Below, one piece after another: positions 41,777-55,160 of a DNA stretch of 64,000 nucleotides. A program made the position numbers and the translations under genes. The stretch is from Gymnopus androsaceus JB14 (taxonomy: Eukaryota; Basidiomycota; Agaricomycetes; Agaricales; Omphalotaceae). The notes under the pieces were generated by a model. The model saw only the letters and a list, made by a program, of their open reading frames with translations. It searched no databases and had not been told where the DNA came from. Each line of letters opens with the position of its first letter. Position 1 is the stretch's first letter. The DNA is taken from assembly GCA_009733575.1 (NCBI GenBank), contig ML769398.1:62001-126000 (forward strand), written 5' to 3'.

Positions 41777-43571
41777 TTAAACATCCCCTAAAGTAGCTTT
41801 TCCATCATTATACTCCCCCAAATCATTGTCCAGTTCCTTTCCGCTCAGAGTCGTTTGCCAGGGCAGTGAACCTGGGCCGCTGAGCTCACCGCTATCGTGT
41901 GTAACATGCACGTCTTGCCTATTCTCAGAGATTATTATCGACGCAGCCAATATACAAAAGGCTTTCGGAGCTCACCGAACTTGCACTGTAGCCGTCCTCT
42001 GAGGGTTAAAAGTAGCAATATGACTGTTTGGCTGCTCTTGAGATTTGACCCCCTTTTGAATAAGATCTCGGGCGTCCACTGTAATAAATAGTCAGTGTTT
42101 GGCCAGAGAACAACTTAGAGGCAGGAAAAACCCACAAGAAACAAGCAACGAAAAGGTATAAACCTTCAGGGCATTGAGTCAATCTGAAGGTATCTCCGAT
42201 CTATCATGACGAACCTTGGCAATAGTCATATCAGAAAGCACTATTCAGGAAGACTCATAAGTGTTTGATATCGGATACTTTAAGCTCCCTTACCATAATA
42301 AAACCCGACGTTTGTTTTGAACAGGATGATTAAAACAATCTGGGCAAATAGTGGAAGTACATTGCATTCGATCATCCTGCAACAGATGCTCCATAGGCTT
42401 CTATAAGCATAAAGAGGAGACAAGTCACTAGATATCATTATGAATATACATGTATTTTACCTTGGCGAGAGCAAATGTTGCGTGCGCTTACTCCGAGTTC
42501 GAATTTTGCTATAGTATGAGAGCCCACCAAAGATAAAGGCATCCGCAACACTAGAGGAGATATTAGCTCACTACCCTCTACCTTCACAGTTATGATTTCT
42601 TACATTCCTCCGGCGAGCCAGACATAACCGATCGGGCTGGAAAAAAGTAGACATTGAACAGTAAGAAGTGAGTACCATGAAGGCAGTAAATCAAATGATC
42701 CATACAAGAGAACATTCGAATCATCTATCACAGATGAATGGCGTCTAATAAGCACTGAAAACATCCACAAAGCAATTGCTAGACAAAGTGGGCTTGATAA
42801 GCACAGGGGAAAAAATAAAAGAAACGAATAACGAACACCATGACGCGAAAGCCAGTGTCACGATCAACGCCGGAAGCCAGGTGTTTCTTCTCATTGTTAT
42901 TGCCCAGATACGGCATGCGAACCAAAGTTGAACAATGATCGTTGTCGTAGGGCTAGGCAAATAGAAAGATGAGAATGAAGTGAATTTTGTCTTCTGCCAC
43001 AACACTTACAACAAAAATAAAAGAGCGATAGATTCTCTGCCAAGAGGTTATTGAACAAACATCATAATTGAAACGAATGAGATACCTACTTTGGAGTCGC
43101 AAGCAGAGATGAATAATCTTTTTCAATGATCAATCAGAGTCAACGCTGAGATAAATGAAACAGAAACATACCACCGTAGTATGTTGTCGTCCACCGATAA
43201 GCCCACAGTCCTAAATCGTTTTTACATATGAGAATTGAGCTAATCGAAGAAGTTTTTGACTTGCCTGAAGCTACGGTGTCCCCAAGGCATAACAGCAAGC
43301 AGGTCGTTACGACCGTTTTATAAAGCAATTTATCGACGGTTCCGAATTGCAAAAAATAATGCCATCCTGCGCATCATACTCAGAACAGTATTTCACGATC
43401 GGAGAAGAAGACTAAGCTCACCAAAAGCAAGAACGACACCGAAACTCAGAAACGACATGCAAGCACTGATAACCTATTCAACCAGGTCATGTTCAAAGGT
43501 TGGTTGGCGTGTCGATAGAGGGAGACGCATACCACAGCACCAACCGAGAGTTGAACGTTACTCGGATACAT
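41777..43571 (-). CDS. DUF6534-type seven-helix membrane protein
   Basis: This belongs to the large Agaricomycete family of seven-transmembrane proteins with a C-terminal DUF6534 domain. The function is unproven, and the receptor-like topology is only suggestive. Exons on the minus strand join as: MYPSNVQLSVGAV; VISACMSFLSFGVVLAFG; WHYFLQFGTVDKLLYKTVV, TTCLLLCLGDTVAS; GLWAYRWTTTYYGD; YSSLLATPK; PTTTIIVQLWFACRIWAITMRR; WLPALIVTLAFAS; PIGYVWLAGG; ADAFIFGGLSYYSKIRTRS; IECNVLPLFAQIVLIILFKTNV; DMTIAKVYTFSLLVSLDARD. It ends in a polar tail to the stop at 41777. The order of helices and the YTFSLL..LDAR end match the family. One intron appears to be GC-AG (donor GCAAGT, after DTVAS). The N-terminus is the least certain part. 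Confidence 0.7.
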
Positions 43572-44150
43572 TGCAGCGAAGGGGAGAAAACGTTGAAGCG
43601 ATAGAGAGGAGGGGAAAAAATATGGATATCAAAAGGGCGGCGAAAAACAATGTATCTCAATGGAGTTATTACTCACCTGGTGCAGGAAGAATGCTTTTCA
43701 TCCTCTTTGGTATGTACCATATAACTCCCAATGACCGATCAACATGAGCCTCCGAAATGCATTGCTACCAGTGTGTTGTTACTGGCCACCCTGTATAGTG
43801 TATTGGTCATTTCGGCACGATGTTTCCGACTACGTTACCGTCTACGTTTGAACCGAATACTGCTTGTAGGCCTTCGTAGGCCCGGACCAAGCGCGGACTG
43901 AGAATTTCTTCAAACATCTTCGAGCAGCCTCGATTTCGCTCAATCCTGAGACAATGATTGAAGGGAGTCCAAGAGACGGTTACACATCCGAACGGGCTCA
44001 TTGCTGTTGACGGAAAACATTTGAGCTGTCACTGTTTCAAAAAATTACCGAAATTCAATGACCACTCACTGGCACGTTGTAAATAGAAAGATGTTATAAT
44101 GTTACTACTACATGTTCCGACCATTAAAGTCTATATTGATTTCCATATAT
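43572..44150. other. Spacer between the DUF6534 gene and GAL7
   Basis: A small minus-strand frame (43807-44001) and an exon-like MKSILPAPG near 43700 occur here, but neither splices into the neighbour in phase. The stretch probably holds the DUF6534 promoter and the GAL7 3' end. Nothing else was recognised. Confidence 0.35.
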
Positions 44151-45529
44151 CTAGGATTCCCTTGTTTCCATGTAATGAACTTCAGAGCATGCACGCATCC
44201 TTTCTGCAGCCTGTTCAGGAGTAATATCACGCTGCGACTCGGCCATTAGCTCAATTCTGCAATAGCTCAATGAGACAAGATACTCGGTGGTAAGGAAGAG
44301 AATACTTACCCGGCCATAAACTTCTTTACAGTAGCGCTTCTAAGCAAGGGCGGAGAGAAATGCAAATGCAGATGGGCAATGTCATCATCATCGGTTTCCT
44401 CTGGAGACGACAAGGGGATCGGGCGTTGATGCATACCCATCGAGTACGCAAAAGAACAAGAGAAGAGATTATCGTAACGCTTTGTGAGCCGAGAGAGAAT
44501 ATCTGCAAAAGATGCTTTCTCATCGGGTGTCAAGTGGCATATTGAGGGTATATGACGTCGGTACGGTAAGACTGAGGGGATTTTAGTGACTGACTGCAAG
44601 GGACGAAAGTACTTACGCAAAATCTCAAATGGCCAGTAAGCCCACCAAGGAACAACAGCAACCCAGTGGTCGTTCTTAACGACTACCCGTTCTGCTCCGT
44701 CAATGTTGACTTCGGTATGAGCGTATTCGCAAAGCAAGCAAGGTTTCCCTAACGTTCAGTGTAAGTCATCCGCTTCTCAGCAAGGATCATCATTCACTTA
44801 CCGTTAGGTCCTTTAGGTGCACCTGAAGAAGGATGATCAGACTTGGAATAATCAATTAGGTTTGCGATTTCGTGCGCTGGCAGAGTTGGGACCGTCGTAA
44901 ATGACCAGATTTGACCATGAGGATGAGGGTTCGAGCAGCCCATCATCGCTCCTTTATTCTAACCAAGCAGTTAAATCGAGACTCGGAAATGTCAAGAGAA
45001 GAAAGTACCTCGAATATTTGCACGTGCTTGATACCATCCTCCGAACCCCGCTTCACATAGATCTTGATCCATTCTTCGATAATACGTTCAACATCCTGAA
45101 GAGGCAGTCTAGGTATCGTCAGATCATGCCTTGGATGGAAGATCAGAACATCGCATCCGCCTCCGACAGGCTCCGTTGTGAGGAGATGATGAGGAGCAGG
45201 AGGAGCTTCAGGCATCGGAGGAGGCAAGACAGCAGAAAAGTCATTCTCAAATATGTATGTGTGCTCATAGACTTCTGTCTTCTTCCCCCCTGCTCTGATG
45301 TTTCCAGGACAGAGATAACATGTATGATCAAACTGAGGCAAGTCGCTACTCTGAGGAGGCTCGACTTGACCAAGCCAAGGACGCTTATTCCGATGAGGTG
45401 AAACGATGATATGCTCGTTAGTTAGAGGATTGTCTTTTTTTGATTCAGTAAACTTTTGACTTGAGGAATAAATGGATTACACGTACAACGTCTGTGGGGA
45501 TGCGTAGAGGGGTCAAATATTTCAGCCAT
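44151..45529 (-). CDS. GAL7: Galactose-1-phosphate uridylyltransferase
   Basis: This is the Leloir-pathway enzyme that swaps UMP between UDP-glucose and galactose-1-phosphate. The start [29 protein letters not shown] at 45529 contains one intron that splits the Tyr codon. The order of blocks is family-typical: [15 protein letters not shown] (zinc cysteines), [56 protein letters not shown] (active-site HxH with catalytic second histidine), [30 protein letters not shown] and [22 protein letters not shown]. The C-terminus is [19 protein letters not shown] to ETRES. All catalytic residues appear present. GAL1/GAL10 partners are not nearby. The gene is divergent from DDX41 across 124 bp. Confidence 0.95.
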
Positions 45530-45653
45530 ATCAGTGTCAAGGCAAGAGAAAGAGCTGGCAAGTCACCATTGGATTTTATCATGGTCGATCTTGGAAGAAG
45601 CTCCGGGCCGTTAGGACCGTTCCGTATTGATCAGCACGTTCGCTTTCTCCACC

Positions 45654-47912
<2,259 letters not shown>

Positions 47913-47989
47913 TCTTATTCGAGTGGGGTTTTAATTGGTTTAATGTATTTTGTAGTAGAAATTGACGAGCGCTGACGCACAACGTGATT

Positions 47990-49006
47990 GATACATGCTC
48001 TCTCCACTATCTACGAAATCTCTTTCAAGTACATGGCAAAGTCAAAATCAAAGAAGAGACGTACCGGCAAGGGATCAATGAATCTGAACTTTTCGAAGTC
48101 GGTAAGCGGACGCTTTACAGATTCTGGGAGCCACTCAAGAGCCACTTCGCAGAGGTGATGTTAGGCTCGCGCGTCAGTGAGAGCGAGGCGTAGGGTATGT
48201 CCTCTTTTTTGTTTGACTATCAATCATCAATATATTTGCAGGAATATTTGGTCATAGATAATTTAGTAACGGCGATTTATGACCTCGACGTTCATGGCAG
48301 TGGGGAAGTTATAGCTCGGACGTTAATAGGTACCTTACATTGAATGTGTGCACGCTAAGGTTGACCTGCCATTTGTTAGTTGCCCGGAGCTCCTCAAGGA
48401 ATTCTGGCGAAAAGTCGATGATAATGACATCGAGCATTATGCTGGCGACTACCTTTACCCTTCGGCTGAATGGATTGGTATTTGCATGTTTCTCTACCGT
48501 GATGTGCTCTTGAGCATGGTGTTCTTAGAATAGCAAAGGGCTAGTTATGAACAAACTCATGAAGCGACAAAGAGTGGCGACCGAGATACAAGTCCAGGAA
48601 AGAAAACAAAACATGCAGAACATGGTACGTTCAGTCTTCAAAATTTATTGGTTTATTGACTTAGATATACGCGAGGAAGATAAGCCAACATAACAGCCAA
48701 ACAGTTCCTGGTTCAAGTTTGAAAAATAGAAAACGGAATCCAACACCGGATGAATCTGATACGTATTTACTGTTACTCAAATACACAACCAAAACTACAG
48801 GCCATCCAGTAACTTCTGCCATTCGCCCTCCAGTACCACATATGATACCTCAAAAATCTCATAATAGTCCAGTTGTCGTTCAGCCAATACTGTCCCCGGA
48901 TTATCAAGTTCATCGTATGCCAAAACAAGTCCGAAAGAAGATGCACAAGCATGTCAGCACGATCCACCCTCTTCGATTCCAACTAGTAGTCTGCGCATCA
49001 CAGTAG
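47990..49006 (+). pseudogene. Unrecognised coding-like exons, possibly a decaying gene
   Basis: I do not recognise this. Several frames join in phase across good GT-AG sites. One exon (VHGKVKIKEETYRQGINESE to KSHFAE) joins at 48235-48240 to EYLVIDNLVTAIYDLDVHGSGEV. That joins at about 48360 to VDLPFVSCPELLKEFWRK, ending GDYLYPSAEWI. Further on, an exon near 48545-48620 (NKLMKRQRVATEIQVQE) joins IYARKISQHNSQTV, then NPTPDESDTY to the stop at 49006. The middle join, around 48475-48535, cannot be made without a stop codon. No good ATG precedes the first exon, and only a poor one (GTG context) is near 47984. It may therefore be a remnant, or my exons may be wrong. No domain is apparent. Confidence 0.3.
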
Positions 49007-49278
49007 CAAAACCAGCCCATTTATTGGCTAGGTCAAAATCTACTCTCTGTGACAAGCGAGACGGTGGACGACCTCCTTACTTCACTAATACCTGCATTGA
49101 ATCTTTGAGTTTAAGATTTTACGAAGCATGGGATGGTTGATTGGGTTGGCTTGGTTTTTTTTCTCCCTGATACCGACTGACCATTTCATCTGCAGCATGC
49201 ACTGATTCCAGTACAAGTTGAAGGTGAATCATTTCCTAGGACACTGCTGGATTTGTTGGGTGTTCTTTGCCATTGACT

Positions 49279-49520
49279 GTGCATCAGCAAGAATAGTCTG
49301 TGCCTAGGCCACCTAGGGTAACCTTATAGGCTTACCTAGAATGACCTAGGAAACCTGAGCAACCTAGGTGACCTGGGTGACCCAGATATCACTCAAATCC
49401 TAGGATAAACTGAAGCAACCTAAGAGTCTGGTGGTGGCCTAAGCACAACCTGAGTACAATTTTGGTCAAAATTTTGAAGTATATTTTGGGCACCTGAGCT
49501 TTGCTCAAGCATGATAAGCT
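49279..49520. repeat. CCTAGG-rich repeat cluster, possible degenerate element
   Basis: CCTAGG, CCTAGGTGACC and close variants occur many times in both orientations between 49310 and 49420. The cluster starts after CATCAGCAA (49282) and is followed near 49490 by CACCTGAGCTTTGCTCAAG. These flanks weakly resemble the two termini of the element at 3874-4121. No frame is coding. It is probably an old relative of the elements in the first island, but the ends are too diverged to be sure. Confidence 0.4.
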
Positions 49521-49720
49521 ACAAATTTTAGCCCTTGTGTAAAATTTTGGTTAACTAAAAATGGGAAAAGTAGAAAGACTGGCATCATCACTGTAAAATG
49601 CAAACTGAACAAAAAATTGACACCAAAGAATTCAAGGGTATGGGGCAGAAAGGAAATGGTACAAAGAAGCAAAGAAATGTTCCAAGGCAGAAATTAGAAG
49701 CACCAGCTGTCCAAGTCCAA

Positions 49721-51700
49721 TCATACAAAACTACAACACCAAACCTTCATCTTGACTTTGTTCACTGGAGGTCCCTGTAATTGTTTTACAGCCATAGACA
49801 TGAGCAGTCTTGCTGTTGCTTCTGTGTCTGAGACAATAACATGATGCCAACTACGGTCCTTTTGAATGGCACTGGGGACACTCCACCTTGTTTTTAAGAT
49901 TCTGTCATTGGGTGCAGAATGCTCCGATGCAATCAAGCATTGCATGGTAAATATATTCCCCTCTATGTCGCCTAAAACACCATCTATCCCAGGGAAATTA
50001 GACACCAATGGTATCCAATAGAAAGATGCATCAGTGGGCTGAATTAGACCAGCCAGGGTCCCAGGAACCAGATTGGGTGAAGGCATGATTGAAAGTGGTG
50101 GTTCACTGTCATCTGCAGGAATGAGATCAATGCGAGCCCCACCGCTACACATCTACTCATGCATTCTCATCTCCAGATTCCAACCAGCAGTGCTTCGTGT
50201 CAGAGCATGTGAGCTGAGGAGAAGGAACAGCTTCAGTGAGTCGCAATTCTTTAACTGCTTCTGTGCTGTCTCAAATATGTCCCAAAGATACTGTGTTGGG
50301 ATGAATAATTGGCTATTCTCCGATATGACACCCCCAGGGCGGTAAGGTCGTAGAAAGAGGATAGTGGAACCATCACTAGTAGGTGCTTGTGGGGAGGTGT
50401 CTGCAGCTCTGGTAATAACGAGGCTGGATGCTTTTTCACATAACTTGTTTGCTGCCTTTATCGCATCATTTTCGAAACTTGTCGGCTGGTCCAATTTCTG
50501 CATCAAAAGGACAGTCCGAATTGATGGCCCAACTTTACCAATGTGATACAGAGTTTGAGAAACATTGCCTGAAGTCTCTTTTCTGCATTAAAGTTTGTAA
50601 GGAGGGATATCCATCAAATAGCACACAACTTACACTATGGCGGCTATTTCTAGCAGCTCAGGCAACTCCGACACTAAACAAATGGCACTGGTATACTTCT
50701 TCCACTGCTTCCATCTCTCGGAGTTTGGTGAAGAGACCAGAATGACACATTGACTTCCATATGAAAGGAAGGGGCCGGGAAACACAGTATCTGAATTGCT
50801 GTTGGTCAATGCCCAGCACTGTTTAAGGCCTGGGGCAGGAATGGTATCAGGGTACACTTTGCCGCCATCTTCATCAAAAACATAATAATGTTTAGAGTTG
50901 AACTGAACAGCAGTCGGAAACTTTCGTTCAAGACGATACAACAGGAGATATAAGAGAAATGTGGTTTTTCCTAGATTGAAAAGCAGAAATCAGCATTTCG
51001 CTCGAAATAAAAATGACTGCTGCATTACGAACCGATACCGGGCTGACCAGTTATTATAAAAGCACGCGTTGGCATTGGTGTTGTTTCTCTCAACACCTCG
51101 TCCAAGTATTTCCGGAGCTTTTCATACTCGCCACGAACAATAACAACATCCATTGGGGGACAGAAGAGAGCTTCTGTAAGCTCACAGATTCCTATGAAAC
51201 AATCATAGTCGAGCAATTTGGGCACCTCGATCTTGCCTGGATACTCAAATTCAGAGTTGCATGGTGGTGATCCAATCTCGATGCTCTTTATCTGTCCCCT
51301 GCGATGTGACCACCTTTTACCCCAGGCTTTATCATGTATGTTTTGAGCCTGTTGAGAGAGAATGTCTATTGATGGCTTTGGGTCTGCTTTGGAATGAGCA
51401 TCAGGAAGAGTAGGGAGCAAATAGCAATCTGAAAGTCCTACCAGGAACTTTAACAACAAATTGAATCAGCTCACCAGGTTTGGAATGAGCCTCGTAAAAG
51501 GTCTCCAATGCGTTCTGTGTGCGGATAGTAAAGGTCTCGCCGGAGTTGATATAAGTGACCGCTACTTTGTCCGTCGGAATTACAAATGAGCTTCCGATTT
51601 CTGTAGCTAATAGAGACCACTTGGGCTTGTCAGGGAATGAGAGGAGAGCATGCTGCATTGTGTCGCCTGGATAATTTAGTTGCACTTTGATTCCCTCCAT
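49721..51700 (-). CDS. PB1-like + P-loop NTPase + nuclease-like protein (Crinkler/RHS type)
   Basis: The N-terminus MEGIKVQLNYPGDTMQHALL to ELIQFVVKV (about 80 residues) has the look of a PB1/ubiquitin-fold domain. A linker leads to a P-loop ATPase domain with Walker A GQPGIGKTTFLLYLL, split by an intron. Its motif ILVSSPNSERWKQWKKY and a later KVGPSIRTVLL resemble the 'SP....W..W' and 'GPSPR' motifs of Crinkler-type NTPases. The C-terminal part has AGWNLEMRMHE, then FPGIDGVLGDIEGNIFTMQCLIASEH, resembling the restriction-nuclease-like (PD-(D/E)xK) domain of Crinkler and RHS proteins. An in-frame TAG at 50153-50155 follows MRMHE. It is either removed by a 51-nt intron or is an inactivating mutation. 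The locus is beside repeats. The function is unknown, and nuclease activity is inferred only. Confidence 0.68.
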
Positions 51701-52438
51701 GATAGTGGTAGGGGTAAGTTTGGTGGTGATGGTACGGAAGCAAGAGACAAGAAGGTGTTCACATGTCTGGCTCAGCAGGCTACGATCCGCTGGCGCCCAG
51801 ATTTTGTTCTGAAAAAGGAAATTTAAACCCATGGTACCACGACCATACCACGACATATTTTGATTTATGCAATCTTTCTCAATGCATACCGCCGCCTACA
51901 GTGGCTTCAACAGGTGATAGAAAGCCTCGATCATGGATGCATTGAGAGAAGCCGTTATGGTGAAGGAACTTCGGAGGATCTGAGGAGGATGCAATGCCAG
52001 GACGAGATCATGACGAACTATCGTAGATTTGTTGTGTTGAAAGGAAGTGGAATGGAGGCACTGAATAACGAGGTGAAGCATGTTTAATTTTTCGTTGAAA
52101 CCCATTTCGCTAAGGAAGTCATAGTTTGAATGGGCTACGGTGCTGATGAGATAGTAGAATAATATTTTGAAACTCGTAGCAGCAATTAGGATTAGAGTAA
52201 CATGGATCAAGCGTGAACTATAGAAACAATAGGCGCAACTTGATCCATAAAGTGTCCGATATGAATCGAGGCGCAGATTTCTCTTTGTTATTCCAAAAAA
52301 CCGGAGGATTCTACAAGGGTATTCGGTTTCGGTTAATGACACTCGGGCGTCGTCGCGATCGAGGACGCGTCATAAGCGCCATCAGTGAGTCACAGGTCAT
52401 CTCTTGACGCGCTTCCTCCACTATCGCGACCTCCAGTC
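51701..52438. other. Stretch with only doubtful frames
   Basis: A 148-codon minus-strand frame (51896-52342) has hydrophobic segments but starts at GTG. An overlapping plus-strand frame (51860-52087) encodes an amphipathic peptide. Neither shows a family signature or in-phase splicing, and both cannot be real across the same bases. The rest presumably holds the promoters of the two neighbouring genes. Confidence 0.35.
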
Positions 52439-53782
52439 ATGAAGTCCAGCCATGTCTCCTTTGCTTCCCCTCCGGAAACTCCGATAAACTACATATCGTC
52501 GGGCGAAGATGATTCACCTTCTCCTAAATCTTGCAAGAGAAGCAGAGACTCGCTGGACAATCTCTACGGAAAGCTGGCGTTTAATCATAAGATTAGTGGC
52601 CAATACCACAAGTAAGCTTGGTTCTCTTCGTGACCATTATCGCTAATCAACAGCTCCTTCTAGCCTTTGCGCTGAAGCTTATGACAATAAGCTCCGGATG
52701 AAACATGGCATCGCGGACGTGGAAATCCTTCATGGGATTTTGTGAGTATATTTTACTGACCTTTCGACGATGTTCTGATATTTCTTGCTCTGAAGAAAGC
52801 TTATCGATAGCCGTATAGTTGAGATTCAGTCTAATGCGACAGCTGCCATTTCTTCGACTCCAAGGAAGAGAAAGAAGCCAAGCAAAAAGGAACGGATTCC
52901 CAATGGTGCGTTGATCATCTCTCTTAATTTTCAACCTCGGGTTAATCGATTCCGACAAAGAACACGACACAGAAATCGATTCGAACATACGCAAACGAAG
53001 CTTATACCGGGCTGACAGTGACACACCTCGAACAGATTCAAACCCACCCACACCGTTCGATTCAATGCTCCAGCGTAAAGAGATGGATTCACCAACAACC
53101 CCTAGCAAGAAACCCGGAGCTTGTCGAAAGAATCGACTACAAAACAGTCCAGATAAAACAGACATTACTTCCGGTACGACAAAGTCTGAAGCGGGCCCGC
53201 CAACAGTGATCATCATTCCAGATGATGATGAGGAGGAGGATGTAATGCCCAAAATCGAGGTCTCGAAAGTAACAAAGAAAATACCGGAATTGTTTCAACT
53301 TTTGAATGACTGTAGACGGGAGGTGCGTTCGGTACCAACACATTTCAACCGATATTCTCAACTGTGATATGGAGCAGATGTCTGTATCGCTTGCGCGACT
53401 TCCTCAAGACATATTACCCCATCAAACGATTAAGCAGTTCAGCGAGCAACGGCCAACTGGTACAAACTTGAACCTATTCCCGCGAAACCTTTACCTGACG
53501 CATGTCCCTTCGCTTTCAGATTACAAGGCCCTCCAAAGGATCATAGGCGATACTTCCGGTATTCCGGCTAATACTGAAGAGCGCGACGCGTACGTGCATG
53601 GTAAATGGGAGGAATACGGACGAAAGTTTCTAGGGATTTGCATTGCATTCAATTCAAATCGGATGATAGAGGAATCCTCTGTTGTTGGGACGACTGCGAC
53701 CTTTAGGAAAACGATTTCTGCGCACAAATACACTCCTTCGGACAAGTCTAACAACCTAGCCAAGTATCGTTATGCATTGTAA
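52439..53782 (+). CDS. Unrecognised nuclear-type protein
   Basis: I do not recognise this protein. Exons from MKSSHVSFASPPETPINYISSGEDD give a Ser/Pro/Asp-rich N-terminus, then a short helical block (NLYGKLAFNHKISGQYHK, LCAEAYDNKLRMKHGIADVEIL). A basic stretch with likely nuclear-localisation signals follows (TPRKRKKPSKKER), then several TP sites (TPRTDSNPPTP, PTTPSKKPG) and an acidic SUMO-interaction-like motif VIIIPDDDEEED. The C-terminal half is more ordered (FQLLNDCRRE, then VSLARLPQDILPHQTIKQF, ending KSNNLAKYRYAL). One intron near 53323-53384 is needed to leave a terminating frame. The composition suggests a chromatin or DNA-metabolism regulator, but that is inference. The start is the first ATG in frame. 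Confidence 0.6.
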
Positions 53783-53874
53783 AATAGTAGCACGGATCGG
53801 ATATACATTGTAAATAAGCGCCTATTGAACACGGAACCTAATTCTTACAGCCACGTCGATGCAATAACCTCAGC

Positions 53875-55160
53875 ATGCATAGACTCTTTTTCCTCTTTGC
53901 TCTTCTTCTTTCCGCCTTATCCTCTCGTATTGGACCGCGAACTATCCCGGCACTCTCCTCACTGCAAATCAACAACCTTATCTCTTCCCCTTCGACCTTT
54001 TCGACACATCTGCCTAAAATCCTCATTCCGCGTGTCTCTTCAACGCCAAACAATACTCTCGTCCGGACATATATTGTGTCCACCCTAACTTCTTTGAATT
54101 GGCACGTGGAACTGGATGAATTCGAATGGGATACACCTGTAGGGAAGAAAAGTTTCGCCAATGTTATCGCGACAAAAGACCCAAGAGCGAGCAGAAGGGT
54201 GGCTCTGGCAGCACATTATGATTCAAAATACTTTGCACCACCACATGATGGGTTTCTGGGTGCTACAGATAGCGCATTCTCGTGTGCTTTATTGCTGGAT
54301 TTAGCAGAGACGCTGAATGCCTTGATGGACGAGAGAATTAAAGCCTTGGATGAAGATGACGACGACGACGACGAAGATACGACTCTTCAGCTAATATTTT
54401 TCGACGGGGAGGAAGCGTTTGTCAGTTGGACAGATACTGATTCGATCTACGGCGCGAGACATTTGGCAGAGCATTGGCAAGGCACCTATCTCATGTCTGA
54501 CTCTGCTTCTCTCGTTTCTTCTTCTTCTAATCTCACTCCCCGTCGTCTTATTACCACACCACAGCAAACTCTCCTCTCAACCATGGAGCATCTCATCCTT
54601 CTCGACCTTCTAGGTGCTCCCAATCCGCATATAAAGAGCTATTATAAAGATACGGCTTGGCTGTTTGCCAGGCTCAAGGAAACAGAGGAGAGATTGGCCA
54701 ATCTGAGCGCATTCGGCTCGGATTCTGACTTTAAATCTTACTTTCGCGACCTTGCACCTGCCTCATCCTCTGTAAACCTTGGTTACATGGGCGATGACCA
54801 CGTACCATTTCTTAAACGCGGTGTTCCCGTGCTGCATTTGATTACGGAGCCGTTCCCAACAGGTGAATTTCTTGCTCTCTTACTTGCTTATACTGACACT
54901 CATCAACCCTTACAGTCTGGCACAAACTCACAGACGATGCCTCTGCGCTTGATCAAGCAACAATGAACCGGTGGAATGTGCTCATGAGGGTCTTTGTGGC
55001 CGAGTACTTGGGCTTGAAGCCTGCGGAAACCAAGGCTAGGGAAGACCAAGACCACAATAGAGATGAATTAGTGAGTCCGTTCATGGCGTTTGCCTCGCTG
55101 GTTCAGTACATTGATCTTGATGCTAATACCTCCCTTGCTGGGTTAGTAGAGTTAAAATAA
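53875..55160 (+). CDS. Glutaminyl-peptide cyclotransferase-like M28 protein
   Basis: This is a secreted or secretory-pathway zinc protein of the M28 peptidase fold that, in the family, cyclises N-terminal glutamine to pyroglutamate. MHRLFFLFALLLSALSSRIG is a clear signal peptide. The zinc and catalytic positions are visible: AAHYDSKYF (His), LGATDSAFSC (Asp), LIFFDGEEAFVSW (Glu-Glu), LLDLLGAPNP (Asp) and GDDHVPFLKRGVPVLHLI (His). DSIYGARHLAEHW is the loop typical of glutaminyl cyclases. One intron follows EPFPT, and the last exon starts VWHKLTDDASALD with NRWNVLMRVFVAEYL. A run of about eight acidic residues (near codon 163) is an unusual insertion before the zinc-ligand strand. Confidence 0.88.

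Noticed and set aside
43256..43747. 163-codon plus-strand frame rich in Arg
   Set aside because: Lies antisense to the first exons of the DUF6534 gene, whose splice-joined helices are far more convincing.
51896..52342. 148-codon minus-strand frame with hydrophobic stretches
   Set aside because: Starts at GTG, shows no in-phase splice partner and no clear family. A conflicting plus-strand frame overlaps it. Kept only as a note in the spacer entry.
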